From contig NC_088295.1 of assembly GCF_032854445.1 (NCBI RefSeq), positions 80,828,644-80,892,643 of the forward strand: 64,000 bases of DNA, read 5' to 3'. The translations under genes were made by a program, and so were the position numbers. Source of the DNA: Liolophura sinensis (Eukaryota > Mollusca > Polyplacophora > Chitonida > Chitonidae). Of this stretch, positions 11,646 through 24,083 are shown piece after piece. The notes below the pieces were generated by a model, which worked only from the letters and a program-made list of their open reading frames with translations, was not told the DNA's origin and did no database searches. The stretch's first letter is position 1, and each line of letters begins with the position of its first letter.

Positions 11646-12435
11646 GGTTTCTGTTAGACGTCATTTTGGGGAATTGGCCTTGCGGTTGTTGACCTGGAGC
11701 GTCCTTGTTGGTTGACGCTGGTATACAAAAGCCTGTTTCGACGCATAGATAATTCTCTCGCAGACTGTACGACAAGGGGGATAGTTTCAATTTTGACATT
11801 GTAAATTATCCTTATTTCGACAGCAATATATCGAAGGGTTCTGCATATGGCGTGTACATATCTCGCCTTGTAACATTTGTTAGATCCTGTGTGTTATGTG
11901 ACGATTTCAATCAACGTCACAAGTTATTACTGCAAACAATTGTGTGTCATGCTTATTCCATCAAACTCCTTCACGCTAAGTTTCTTAAGTTTTACAATGA
12001 GTATAAATCACTTGTAAGTAATTATGGACAAAGCGTCCAGAATCTCTGGCACTCTGCTTCATGACTGTGTCTAATTCCGCTTAACCCGACGCTAGGGGCA
12101 GTAAATTTATCGCGTTGAATTAGATCGCCACTTTGGGTATATGAACAAATGCCATTAAACCGCAGCTGAGATACATATTTAATTATCGATAACTTATATT
12201 CTAGCATACTACATGGCTTGAATACTGATTTCACTCTGTCGCCTAGAATATTCCTTGCGTCTTTCCTACAATATTGAAAACTGCTTCTCTTTGTAGGCCT
12301 ATGGTTCGGTGCTATTTTCGTACTTTGGTGGTTTGTGTTAAACGTCGTTTTGGGAATTGGCCTTGTGATTATTGGCCCGGAACGTCCATCATGGTTGACG
12401 ACTGGTATACAAATGTCTGTTTCGACGCATAAATT
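11646..12435 (+). repeat. Pair of about 105-bp direct repeats downstream of the GPCR
   Basis: 11646-11750 and 12330-12435 share 'ggaattggccttg', 'gttgacg' and 'ctggtatacaaa' followed by 'ctgtttcgacgcata'. Similarity does not extend further on either side. They lie in the presumed 3' UTR. Confidence 0.6.
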
Positions 12436-12438
12436 AGT

Positions 12439-12444
12439 AATAAA
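12439..12444 (+). terminator. Candidate polyadenylation signal AATAAA for the GPCR gene
   Basis: First AATAAA noticed downstream of the receptor stop codon, which would give a 3' UTR of about 970 bp. No transcript evidence. Confidence 0.4.
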
Positions 12445-12979
12445 ACACTGAACTGACCCGGAAGACCAGGAAAACTTTGGAGAAATACACAGGATTTTGA
12501 GTAAAATACCCTTTAAAGATGTGACATCTAATGAATGTGAAGTAATAGAAAATATTTATTTCATGGTTGTTTAGCGTCATACTCGGTACTTTCCGCTTCT
12601 ACCATGGGGATTGTTAGATTGTGTGGTGGAATGCAAAGTCTCCGAGGTAAATCACCGACTTTTGGCAAGTTACTAAAGAGCTTTCCCACATGTGACGTCC
12701 GGATACGTATTGCTTATTAGTGGAAGACATCTAGCAGTTATCGAAGGTTAGGCTGTGCAAACGGCTACACGAGTATCGTCTACCACTAATTGCCTCCAAG
12801 GTCCCACGATTCCCTCCCCAAGGCCAGGGTTGATGAAGCGTAGAGGTAAAAACTCGCAATTTCGGTGAAAGCAAACTTTCACCTAATAGGGCCTGGCAAA
12901 ACGGTGACCTTAATCGTAGAACCCTGGTTATCGTACAATATTCTCCAGAGTTGATTTAACATCATACTTCTGCTGACAT

Positions 12980-14025
12980 CATGCTGACCACAAACTAAGC
13001 ATGCATCAGGTTGCCATCGTCACCATTCCTGCTTGGCCTGTTTTCCATGCACCGTTGGTCACAAACTAATCATGCATCGGGTTGCTATCATCATTATTCC
13101 TGCTTGGCCTGTTTTACGTGCACTGCTAGTAACAAACTAACCATGCATTAGGTTGCCATCATCACTTTACCTGCTTGGCCTGTTTTACGTGCACTGCTAG
13201 TCACAAACTAAACATACATTAGGTTGCCATCATCATTATTCCTGCTTGGCCTGTTTTACGTGCACTACTGGTCACAAACTAAACATGCATAAGGTTGCCA
13301 TCATCACTATTCCTGCTTGGCCTGTTTTACGTGCACTGCTGGTCACAAAGTAAACATGCATCAGGTTGCCATCATCACTATACCTGCTTGGCCTGTTTTA
13401 CGTGCACTGCTAGTCACATACTAAACATACATTAGGTTGCCATCATCATTATTCCTGCTTGGCCTGTTTTACGTGCACTGCCACTCACAAACTAAACATG
13501 CATTAGGTTGCCATCATCACTTTACCTGCTTGGCCTGTTTTACGTGTGCTGCTAGTCACAAAGTAAACATACATTAGGTTGCCATCATCACTTTACCTGC
13601 TTGGCCTGTTTTATGTGCACTGCTAGTCACATACTAAACATACATTAGGTTGCCATCATCACTATACCTGCTTGGCCTGTTTTACGTGCACTGCTAGTCA
13701 CATACTAAACATACATTAGGTTGCCATCATCACTATTCCTGCTTGGCCTGTTTTACGTGCACTGCTAGTCACATACTAAACATACATTAGGTTGCCATCA
13801 TCATTATTCCTGCTTGGCCTGTTTTATGTGCACTGCTAGTCACAAACTAAACATGCATTAGGTTGCCATCATCACTATTCCTTCTTGACCAATTTTCCTT
13901 GCACTGTTGGCCACAAACTAAGCATGCATCAGGTCGCCATCATCAGTGTTCCTCTTTGGCCTATTTTACATGCACTGCCAGTAACAATCTAAACGTACAT
14001 GATGTTTCTATTATCACAACCTTCC
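12980..14025 (+). repeat. Minisatellite, about 71-bp unit, about 14 copies
   Basis: The unit contains 'ttaggttgccatcatcact', then 'cctgcttggcctgttttacg', then 'tgcactgctagtcacaaact'. Copies start about 71 bp apart from 13130 onward. Both end copies are more diverged than the centre. It lies between the convergent GPCR and CCDC12 genes. Confidence 0.9.
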
Positions 14026-14776
14026 TGGCCACCTGGACCTACACTGCTGTTTGCTCATAAAATACAAACACTATAAAATACATTCTGGTCACAAAATGCT
14101 TCTCTTTTCAACACCCTTTTCCTCCTTAGCATTTAACTTCTAAGTAACAAACAACATTAATGAAATAGCATAGCCAACATATTTCTCAGCCTGCGCTGTG
14201 CCCAGGGTTTTATTCTGACTGTTCATGTAAATGCATTAATTAGAGCAACTTACACGTCCCATAGCACCATGGGTTAGGCAGGATTAGGTTTAAAAAGTGC
14301 AGTGATGTTAATTGCATTTTTTGTAGAAGACATTGGTTTAAAATTACTAAAAGAGTTTTAGTGTTGTCATCACATTTAACATACAATAACATTAAAACAA
14401 TGCAAAGGGACCAGGCCTCGGGGATGTTTGGTCCACCAGCAAAATCCTGGTTTATGCAGAAATATAATATAATTAAAGACGTACAGCAGAGAGAGTAAAT
14501 CCAGAACACACATTATAGTTAGTTTAATAACAGCACCATAACACATTAACTGTGGTAAAGGTGAATAACCCAGTAAAAGTACCACCGTACATGGATTCAG
14601 TCCCAGTATAACGAATATGTACAGCGTGTACGGCCCGCTCCAAAACAGTTTACTTACTTGATTTGCTAGCAATTTAAATACTACTATAAATTTTCGCGAA
14701 AAAAAAACATTTTTCTCATCCCTTAAATCACAACGTGTTTGAAAGGATAGTCTTTGGTAAATTCAGTGGTCTATAT

Positions 14777-14835
14777 AAGTTTATTTATTTATTTTGATTG
14801 GTGTTTTACGCCTTATACAGAATATTGGGAGAATT
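14777..14835 (-). mobile_element. SINE tail fragment
   Basis: Minus-oriented 3' end of the SINE: 'ttgattggtgttttacgcct' preceded by a TATTTATTT run. It lies directly upstream of the GPCR exon 1 copy. Confidence 0.55.
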
Positions 14836-14875
14836 TCTGAGGGGCGAGACGCAGTACATAACTACAACGGCAACG

Positions 14876-15033
14876 GTCCAAGAACCATCGGAATATTCCA
14901 AGTTTCCAACGCTTCACGGTTACGGGGACTGCTGCCCTGGCTGTTACCTATCCTCACCGCCCCAACCACCACAGGCCGACTTCTCCTGTATTTCTCAGGT
15001 GTTTATCGTGTCTGACTACGCCGAGTTCACCAG
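14876..15033 (+). pseudogene. Partial, internally deleted copy of GPCR exon 1 (somatomedin B exon)
   Basis: Closely matches the 3' part of exon 1 (residues GDCCPxxYLSSPP through SQADFSC-like sequence to FIVSxY) and ends at a preserved donor-like CACCAG|GTAAAT. Upstream it also matches the 'caagaactatcc' to 'tccaagtt' part of exon 1. The stretch between, which encodes most of the cysteine knot, is missing. No matching receptor exons follow on the plus strand, so this is most likely a duplicated relic. Confidence 0.75.
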
Positions 15034-15299
15034 GTAAATATTTATATATTGTGTATAGTCTGGGCACAACACATAAATCAATTGGTATTAAAAATATACT
15101 GAATCAAAGACACCGAGCCAAATGGGTAAATAATAGAATAAACCTCAGTCGAACGGTTCATCCCTGTGTAAAACTGCCTGTTATCATCTATAGGTTTAAA
15201 TTGGTTATACTACAGATTTTTGGCAAAATAAATACTGGATAATCTAATCAAATGTTCTTTATTTACCAACAGTAGCTCCAACATATTGTTTTTCAGTAA

Positions 15300-16145
15300 A
15301 TAGCAGACTTGTAGCCCGGACACAAAATCATATCTATTTATATAGCATATATATGGAAAATGGCGATCTGGTAACCTAGACAACCACACAAATGGACAAA
15401 TGTGAGTCTTCATCTTCATCTGTTTATGTATGTATCCACCAAAAATGAAAACTCTACGCAGAAAACAGTTGGACTTACAGCCCGGACACGAAATCATATC
15501 TATTTATATAGGATATATATGGAAAATGGCGATCTGGTAACCAAGACTACCACACAAATGGACAAATGTGAGTCTTCATCTTCATCTGTTTATGTATGTA
15601 TCCACCAAAAATGAAAACTCTACGCAGAAAACAGTTGGACTTATAACCCGGACACGAAATCATATCTATTTACATAACATATATATGGAAAATGGCGATC
15701 TGGTAACCTAAACAACCACGCAAATGGACAAATGTGAGTCGCGACACATCTTCATCTGTTTATGTATGTATCCACCAAAATGAAAACAGTGCACTTATAG
15801 CCCAGACACGAAATCATATCTACCTATACAGTATATATTGGGAAATTGGCGATCTCACAACCATGACAACCGGGCAAATGAACAGATGTGAGTCGGGACA
15901 CATCGTCATCTGTTTATGTATGTATCCACCAAAACTTACAACGCTACACAGAAAACAGTTGGAGTTATAGCCCAGACAATCATATCTATTTATATAGTAT
16001 ATATAAGGAAATAGCTGGTTACTATGACAACCACGAAAATGGACACATGTGAGTCACGACACATCGTCATCTGTGTATCTATGTATCCATCTAAAATTTA
16101 AATTCTATGTTGAAAACTGTTAGAGTTATAGCCCGGACACAAACA
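15300..16145 (+). repeat. Tandem repeat, about 165-bp unit, about 5 copies
   Basis: Copies are marked by 'tagcccggacacgaaatcat' at about 15313, 15477, 15645, 15804 and 15968. 'ctgtttatgtatgtatccac' recurs in each copy. The array degrades toward 16145, where a GGAC-rich microsatellite (about 16146-16180) begins. Confidence 0.85.
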
Positions 16146-17747
16146 CGGACGGACGGACGGACGGACGAACAGACGGACAAAATTGCTGTAATATAATACG
16201 CTCCGCCTATTTGCGGGGGGCGAAGAAAAAAATCATGATCGGGTGCCTTCTGTCCAATCAGTTACAAAGCCTACATGTAGGCTCTATGTATATAATTGGT
16301 GGACACCAAGAAACCTTCATCAAACTTTACATGAAACCACATAAACACCAGCATATTCATAAGAGTACTGTCCACTACAATACTGCCACTATGGTCCCGC
16401 TGAGAGTACAAATGCATTATCAGGTATTCCCTTGGGTTTGAACCAACAACGCATACATCTAACTAGGGGTGTAAATTGCTACTGTTTATGCATTCACATG
16501 TATATGCACAGTTAGAATAAAGCCCTGACGAGGTAGACTGACAAGAAGCCCTACTTCACCCGTTACAAGTGACCACTTGCCAACCACACTGTCGTCGCGG
16601 CTTTGGTTTTTACTCTCTATTCTCTACATCTTTAATTATTAGTATTCCATTTGCACTCACTGTCAGACAAATCCTGGCTAACACACTGGTTAGCCATGTA
16701 AAGACAAGGGCCCAGTTTCAAGCTCTCTTAACTTTAAGAGCTTGCAACTATCATGACGACGTAATGCCTACAGTACTGATTGCCATGGTAGTTAGGAGAA
16801 CGTAACGTTAGGAGTGCTTCATGAAATTGGGCCCAGCATTTCAATCACTAAAACACAGAAACAAACAAAAATATACCACATAACATTGAAGCTGTTCCAC
16901 GACAATTAAGTAGTTCCATGACATTTAATCCAACAATGTAATCTCAACAAAATGAATTAAAGTTGTATCAATCTTAATCCAGGTTAAACCTGTAATCCAC
17001 AATCACTGATGTTGGGTGAACGTCATGCAATGTGTATGGCTGAGTGACTGCTTCATTAATTTGAACACTAATCAATAATGTAGAGATGCTCACCCACTTT
17101 CACCTCTGATAATTTTCAACCATGACAATACGTACACTCAACCAATATGTATACTGTCCTCAGTAAAAGTGAACAGCGTGCAGTACCAAGGGTCCTACCG
17201 TGGTGTGGCTTGCCTTAAACATCCTGAAGTCCATTTGAACTGCTGATGTATGTAGAGCATTCAAGATAAAATTTCTAAGATCGCTTAGCGTAGTTGCCAT
17301 AGAGATTTCTCCTGGACATCATACCCATCACAATCTTTACTCACTTGTATCAAAGTCACAAAATATTCAATTCATTGCTTTTATAAGCCATACTCAAGAT
17401 TATTCCCCCTACACGACCATGATGTTAAAGTTTATGGATGAAAGAAAGAGAAGCCATTGGCTGTGAAAATTTTGACAACAGGGCCTCTCTTCACAGTAAA
17501 GGACACCTCCATAGTTACATACAACTTTCAATCTGCAGCTGAAATAATTTGGTGGAGCATATTTAACAGCTGAATTAAATTTATGTTCTTTGAAAAAGTA
17601 AAAAATAAGGAATGTTATTCAGTTGATTGTCTAGATATTTGTTGACTTCATTTATATTGTTCATGGAGCACAAAAATGATCTGGGCTATAGGCTTACGGA
17701 CGGGTAAGCGATGTCTGTAAATGAACAGCAATCTAAAGACCGGTTGT
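16146..17747. other. Intergenic sequence; no gene seen
   Basis: Starts with an (ACGG)n microsatellite. Otherwise only short open frames without recognisable protein features occur here. Confidence 0.6.
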
Positions 17748-18077
17748 TTAGGCAATCAAATCCACCAAACCTATAAAGGCTACTAAAACCTGCTGGTACA
17801 CGGCCACAGAAAATTCATCCCAAACACTAAAAATGTAACCCAAATTGTCAACGGCCTTTGTTTTAAACTGAGGCAAGCTGGACCATTCGTCCAGCGAGGG
17901 CCCACAACTCACAAAATACATTATGTACCTAACACTGTCCTCCTCTGATTCTAGGTCATAAGATGCACCACAAAGTAGCTGAATTGGGTACTGTTCAATT
18001 TTCATCAACATCAACAACAGCAACACAGACACATTAATCAATGACATTATTCCGCCATGTATTAATATTCGTCTCAA
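17748..18077 (-). CDS. Unrecognised 109-codon open frame downstream of CCDC12
   Basis: The frame has a hydrophobic N-terminus and aromatic and acidic C-terminal sequence, but I recognise no family. It lies 480 bp beyond the CCDC12 stop on the same strand, so it may simply be CCDC12 3' UTR. No flanking splice structure supports it. Confidence 0.15.
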   Translation of the reverse strand: MRRILIHGGIMSLINVSVLLLLMLMKIEQYPIQLLCGASYDLESEEDSVRYIMYFVSCGPSLDEWSSLPQFKTKAVDNLGYIFSVWDEFSVAVYQQVLVAFIGLVDLIA

Positions 18078-18092
18078 TCATCATGCACCAGT

Positions 18093-18165
18093 CTTGGAGT
18101 GAGTGAGTGCTTGGGGTTTAACGTCGTACTCAACAATTTTTCAGTCATATGACGACGACACCAGT
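18093..18165. repeat. Dispersed repeat start ('gagtgagtgcttggggttta')
   Basis: Similar to the opening of the element at 1790-2165. It is followed at 18170-18500 by a degenerate short tandem repeat with units containing 'cacagaggttat' and 'gatatcag'. Confidence 0.5.
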
Positions 18166-18555
18166 CTTGGATGCTTTTCACATACACAGAGGTTATCTCC
18201 ACATACAGATGTCATGAATATCAGTTTACATCCCAACATGCAGAAATGATGGTTATCCGTTGACATCCTGATAAAAAAGAAGGCATGGGATATCAGCAGA
18301 CATCTTGATACACAGAGGTTATGGATATCAGTTGGTGTGACGTCTCGATAAAAAAAAGTCATGGATATCAGCTGATGCCCAGATACACAGATGTTAGGGA
18401 TATTTGTTGATATCTTGTTACACTGAGGTCAAGATCAAGGACATCCAATACCCAGAGGTTATAGGTATTTGTTGACATCCATTTACAGCCCCAATCACCT
18501 TTATCATCAGGGATAAGTTGAAAAACATTGGATGTAGATGATCTCATGACACTTG

Positions 18556-20685
18556 TCAATCATCTTCTGCTTCCACCTGAGCTACTGCCGCACCTGCATT
18601 CACCATGGAAACCAGGTCTTCCTTACCCATCTGTAATCGTTCACCTGTCCAACAATAAATCAATACATAAAATGATTAACTCACAACACAGCTCCTAAAA
18701 ATAATAAAATATGCTTGGAAACATTTACAGGTTTATAAACTAAATGTGGTTTAAACCAAGGTGGAAAATGATTACATGTATGTACAGAAAAAGACAGCAA
18801 ATCTCAAAACAGCTGTAGAGTGAATATTATGAAGTCTTACGTATTAATTCAGCAATAGCTCGCTGTGTTCTCTTCTCCAGTTTTTCAAGTTTCTTTGCTA
18901 CGTCCCTCTTGAGATCCCAATCTGGTTTCCGTGGAGCAAGGTTTGTCAAATCCTAATAATAGATGGGCAAACATGTATTTAGTTTATGGGACAAACAAAG
19001 TATTACAGTAATGTCATGCTCTATAAGCCCTTGCATTATCATGGCAAAGTCAAGGTCAATTCATTTCCAGTATCAGTATATCATCAGTCATACAAATTTC
19101 TAATAAACCACATCACATTCATTGCATAATTGATATAATACTCCCAACATGAAGTTGAACTGAACTGACAGAAACTTACAGGTGAGAACTGAGTTTGAAC
19201 ACAATCAAGCAAAGGCCCTGGCCTTGCAAATAATACATGTCTTACCATCATGACCTTGCAAGATAAAAAAATGTACAATACACTGAAAGTTTGCTTATCT
19301 GTCACAATACCAGAAAGTGCATGCATTTCAAACTCACAATTTCTTTTGCCAAGTCCTCTTCCTTACCAGCCTCCAACTGGTTCTTAATTTTCTCTGTTAC
19401 TAATAACAAACAAAAATAAACATGCCACATAATTTATGCATATCAGGTCAGCTGCATATGTATCAGTATGTAAATTACATCTTTATAATTTATAAATGTA
19501 TCTTAAAATAAAAAGGGATCTAACAAAAAATGCATAAAAAAATCAACAGGTCTAGTCTAAAACACTGTGGTAACACATTCATAAACAGAGAAAGGTCAAA
19601 CACAGAAATTTTACCATAAAGATGTCAAAAGGTGGTTAAAACACACTGTTTACATGGTTTATACACACTGCTCTGTGACTTTTGATTAGCTAAACAATAA
19701 ATATGTGTGTGAAAACAATTGACTTAATTTCAATGATGTTTCACTTTATATTTATCTTGTTTTACACATATTGAGCAAGTCTTCACACCATACATACCAT
19801 CTTCTGGTTTTATTTTGGGCAAGGTGCTTTCTTTCAGTGAATCATCTGCTGGTTTGTAACTTCTAAACACGGGTCTACAAGAAAATTATGCCAGTAAATG
19901 GATGGCCTTGAAAGTTTTACTTAAATTCCATTCATTCAGACTTAATTTATTTTTGTTGTTGTAAATCTCTGAAAAATACCCCCAAAGACTGACAGCAGCT
20001 CTGAAACATTTAAGTACACCCTGTATGAAGCAGAGTAAGAATGGCCTGGCATAACTCTGGAGCTATGAATAATGATGAAGCTGGTCTACAATAACTTCAC
20101 GAACTACCAACTCACTGACTAGTGTTTAAGCCCCGTGCGCAAGAAGTTTCCACTTACCGGTATTTCACAAGATGACGGGCGGGGCAAAACGGAATGCCCA
20201 GAGTAAACTGACAAACCACCCCCAGCAAAAATAACAAGAGCTGGATTTGAACACAAAACTACTTGCGTTTGTTTGTTGTAGTGAACCAATGCTTTTAAAA
20301 GTTTAACCCAACTCATCTGAACCAGCTAGCCATTTACTGATCACAAATAAAACAACTGCTTAAATCTCTAAATACCACCACACAGAACATACTGCATGCA
20401 TTCTGAAATCAGAAACAGGCCACTGTATTATCACGGCCTCCTGTGAATCACGAAGACATGGTGTGTAAGACTTCACTAAAGGTTCAATTTTCGTCGCCTA
20501 AGTAACTATTGTTATCAAGATTATGTACATAATTACTTTGGTAATGTTTCCCATTCACTGTCTCCTAAAGCTTTCTTCTCTGGCGGTTCACCATCAACTG
20601 GTGTTTTATTTTGACGATTCCTCAGGGCCTTCAATCGCTCTTTTCTCTTCTGTGCCTCCTCGGCCAAGGAGCCTACCGAAGCCAT
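18556..20685 (-). CDS. CCDC12: CCDC12, spliceosome-associated coiled-coil domain protein 12, complete in 5 exons
   Basis: Exons on the minus strand are 20685-20537, 19874-19798, 19399-19338, 18952-18841 and 18644-18556. All introns are GT/AG with compatible phases. They total 489 bp and encode 162 aa, close to vertebrate CCDC12 (about 166). Family hallmarks are visible: LAEEAQKRKERLKALR at the N-terminus, TEKIKNQLEAGKEEDLAKEI in the middle, then LTNLAPRKPDWDLKRDVAKK, LEKRTQRAIAELIRERL and an acidic C-terminus. The protein is a nuclear component of activated spliceosomes, related to fission yeast Cwf18. It is mostly helical, with a Lys/Glu-rich coiled coil. The ATG context GGCATGG is acceptable. 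A SINE sits about 90 bp upstream of the start. Confidence 0.95.
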
Positions 20686-20775
20686 GCCTCTACAGCGTTG
20701 TAAGGGAGACAACCGTGTGTGTTCTAAAAGGGGTTGGTCAGTGGGGGAAAGGAGAGTTATTGGTGTGTTTCTTTT

Positions 20776-21013
20776 AGCCGTACTAAAGAAAATTTGGATT
20801 ATTCGACGGCGTCCAGCATTGTGGTGTCAGGAAACCGGGCAGAGCCCGGGGAAAAACCACGACCATCCTTTGTCTGCTGCAAGACCTTCCCTAGTAAGGC
20901 CAGAGAGGAAGCCAGCATGAGATGGACTTGAACTCACAGCAATCGCATTGGTGGAAGGCTCATGGGCTATTGTGCCGTGCTGGTGTGCTAAACCCCTCGG
21001 CCTCGGAATCACC
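20776..21013 (-). mobile_element. Nearly full-length tRNA-derived SINE near the CCDC12 5' end
   Basis: On the minus strand it has a tRNA-like head (with 'ggttta' and 'gcacggcac'), the B-box-like 'gttcaagtcc', and the SINE body through the reverse of 'attattcgacggcgtccagc'. It starts about 90 bp upstream of the CCDC12 ATG, so it may lie in the promoter or 5' UTR. Confidence 0.8.
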
Positions 21014-22641
21014 CCGATGGGGGAAAGGGCTGCTGATGACATAATTACGATTTCAATACATTAATTCATGATCATTAACATATAACATTTCCATAGATGG
21101 TATTATGTAGGTTCGAATGATGTGTAAGACCATTTTCCTGGAATAGTTTGTTTGTTATTCTGTGTTAACGTCTTGTAGGCCTACTGGAAAACTTGGCCAT
21201 ATAGGTCTAGGGCCTGTAATCTATATAGAGGGGTCTTGCGTGGTTTCATTCACCGCATGCATGTGTAAACGTTAAGTACGTTTTGTTTGCTTTACTTGCA
21301 TTTATTTCTTAAACTGTGTATCTCATATAGACAATAGTTTCAGTGTCCGATTTGTGACGGCAGAGCACCGTTCAAGGTCATAGATAATATAGCCCTACTC
21401 TTCCCACTCCTCTCCCACTGTACAATAGAGACATCCTAAATTATCCTGGATTTAATTGTAGCTGTGACAAGGGGAAAGAGATATCGGTGGTAACCATCGA
21501 ATGTTGTTACAGTGTTAGTATTTATGCATCTACATGTATATTCTGTTAGCAATCTATAACTGCAACCCATAGCCACCCCTCTGCCCGGTTTCCTCCCACT
21601 ATTATTCTGGCCGCCATCTTATAAGTGAAACTATTCTTGAGTACGCCGTAAAACGCCAATCAAATCAATCAATCAAAGCCAGGCAAGATGGTAACAAAAA
21701 GCGGCTGACGGCTTTGGGGGACCCTTTGAGAAGTGTCATCTTCCTTGAAGACGATTAGTCTGATTCCGCCGTGCAAGTAAACTTACAAGGGCGTCACACA
21801 TGGCAATGTTCGACAGGGCCTTGCCCTCCACCCATCGAAAAAGTGAAAAATTGTTCATTATGGCGTTAAACAGCAATCAAATAAATAAATAAAAAATAAC
21901 CTTATCATCGACAATAAATTTTGATATCTCTAAGTACTACTTGGAATTTAAAAACAATTACAGACAGATACAACTAGCCTCTGTAGGCCTATTCAGTTGC
22001 AAGGTTCACATTAAAGAAACGCACGACTGTGCTATTTTGTTGCCGTTAAAAGTGATCAATTTGTTGTAATTGCCAAAAATAAGGTTTTGGAGTCATCATA
22101 TGTGTCTTAATGACACTAAACAGGTTAAGTATATAGCATAAATAGGAAAGACCTTAAGAAAGAAAGGTTTTCTTTACATATAGCTGTAAAACTGAACTTT
22201 GGTGAATAATTTTGGTGAAGACAGGCCCATCAATTCTGGAGATATCTTTCAGCTTAACATTTGATCTGCTCCATGTCTGAAATATTTAATCACACTCATA
22301 TATTGTGTAACTAATATAAAACACCAAAATAACCTTTATAAGCATAGGGTATATAAGCAATAGGAGTGCACATCGTCAGAAATTGTTGTTTTACTTGTCG
22401 TTAGATCGAATTCAGTTGTCACTGGTTCGACGATGACTTCATGCCAGAAGGTTTTTTGGTTGATTTATTATTGCAACCATTTTCATCTACAAAAAAATGA
22501 TACGGATGATATAAACGCCTGAAATTTTGTGGAATACGTAATTTTAATCTTGTCATACGTATGGTAAGTTTACATAATTAAGCTTTGATATTTTTGCCCT
22601 TGAGAGACATATTTTGTGTAACCTCACACATTTCGTCTCGA

Positions 22642-22911
22642 GGGCCTCCGTGGCTCAGTCGGTTAGCGCGCTAGCGCAGCGTAATGACCCAGGAGTTTCT
22701 CACCAATGCGGTCGCTGTGAGTTCAAGTCCAGCTCATGCTGGCTTTCCTCTTCGTCCGTAAGTGGAAAGGTCTGACAGCAACCTGCGGATGGTCGTGAGT
22801 TTCCTCCGGCCTCTGCCCTTTTTCCACCCACCATAATGCTGACCGCCGTCGTATAAGTGAAATATTCTTGAGTACGGCGTAAAAGACCAATCAAATAAAT
22901 AAATAAAATAA
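22642..22911 (+). mobile_element. Full-length tRNA-derived SINE
   Basis: The head 'gggcctccgtggctcagtcg' carries an A-box (TGGCTCAGTCGG at 22651) and the B-box-like 'gttcaagtcc' at 22721, the internal RNA polymerase III promoter of tRNA-derived SINEs. The body continues through 'gtcgtataagtgaaatattc' and 'gtaaaagaccaatc' to an AAATAAATAAAATA tail. It is the reference copy for the many fragments in this window. Confidence 0.92.
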
Positions 22912-23974
22912 CATTTCGACTCATGTTTTTCTTTCCCGCCATGAACCCTCTCCTCCCCGCAATAATGGTATTCGACGTCGTATAGGTGGAATGTTCTCGA
23001 GTTCTACGTAAAACACCAATCTTGAATCGCAAACTGTGTTAGACTACACCCTGACAAAGGAACTACCTGAAGGCCGGCCGGCGTCCGAGTGACTAGAGAC
23101 AGATTCCATTGGCCAAGCCTTGGTTGTCGTCTGTGAAACAGCGCGATCAGCTGGGGCCTTGATAAGGTATAATAATCATTACCACAGTCAGTGGAGGTTA
23201 TGTTTTGCCGATGTTTATTTGTCTGTCTGTCAGAAACTTTACCGAAAGGTTGGTGGAGAAAAAAGTCGGTCTTCAACGAACGTTAGTCCACAGAACAGAG
23301 AGCATCGTTGGCTTCTTTTTGACACTAGCGCACCACAAAGAGGGACAACTGCCGGGAATCTATAAATTCCCTGTGCAAAGCCACGTTTAAGCATGTACTT
23401 TAAGAAAATGTTAACCTCGAGGTAAATACCATTAAGTGCAAAACTCATATTTATATCCTTTGTTAAAATCCGTCTCTTATCATACTCCTTACATCGAATG
23501 CGTAGCTTCCTGCACTCGCTCTACATCACTGCCACCACTAGGTTAGTTTGACATTTGGAGCACGTGGCCTTGTTTAAGCTTAGCCTCACCACCGGTGTCC
23601 TCGTGCGGAACTGTTTCAATCAGCATTCATTAATAAAATTGTTTCTGGTGTGGTTAGAACCATGTTGTGCATATTTCTGATTGAGAGACTGAATGTGTAC
23701 GAGTATTGTGTGAAAAGTGTTTGTGTTTCATGGCATCACGTCCTGCCCAATCACTCTAACTTCACTGACCTCAGCGTTGTTCAAGATTTATGTACAAAAT
23801 TTACTGCTGGTAGCAGTGATACAGAGAGAACGTAGGGCGGGACGCATGCGTTGTAAGGGAGTATGGGTCTCTTACATGTATGTACAAGAACCTTAAAGAT
23901 TGTTCAGCACTGGGCCTAAACGACATAGTGTCTGTGTTGACACCTCTAACAAAGTAAACAGAAAGATCCAATAG

Positions 23975-24057
23975 TTTCGCTCTGCCCGTTTTCCTCCCAT
24001 TAATATATACCATTGTATATTAAGCGCAACAATCAAATAAATAAATCAATCAATCAA
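23975..24057 (+). mobile_element. SINE 3' fragment
   Basis: 'ctctgcccgttttcctccca' is followed by a shortened body and a CAAATAAATAAATCAATC tail. It abuts the presumed 3' end of the MAP gene. Confidence 0.65.
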
Positions 24058-24077
24058 AAGTTTTGTTTTACAGACAT

Positions 24078-24083
24078 TTTATT
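24078..24083 (-). terminator. Candidate polyadenylation signal of the MAP gene
   Basis: AATAAA on the minus strand about 2.4 kb downstream of the MAP stop codon, just before the SINE-rich intergenic region. No other AATAAA was noticed on that strand in between, but the scan was by eye. Confidence 0.35.

Larger units (their letters stand above)
21014..24077. other. Intergenic region between CCDC12 and the MAP gene; SINE-rich, no gene seen
   Basis: Besides the full SINE at 22642, SINE 3' fragments occur at about 21578-21675, 21825-21895, 22940-23025 and 23975-24057, all in plus orientation. Open frames here are short and mostly overlap SINEs. Confidence 0.65.

Noticed and set aside
22642-22715. 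A tRNA gene
   Set aside because: A and B boxes are present, but the spacing is too long for a tRNA and it is followed by a SINE body and A-rich tail repeated across the window.
23120-23448. Overlapping open frames on both strands
   Set aside because: Short, mutually overlapping, next to SINE fragments, and without recognisable protein features.
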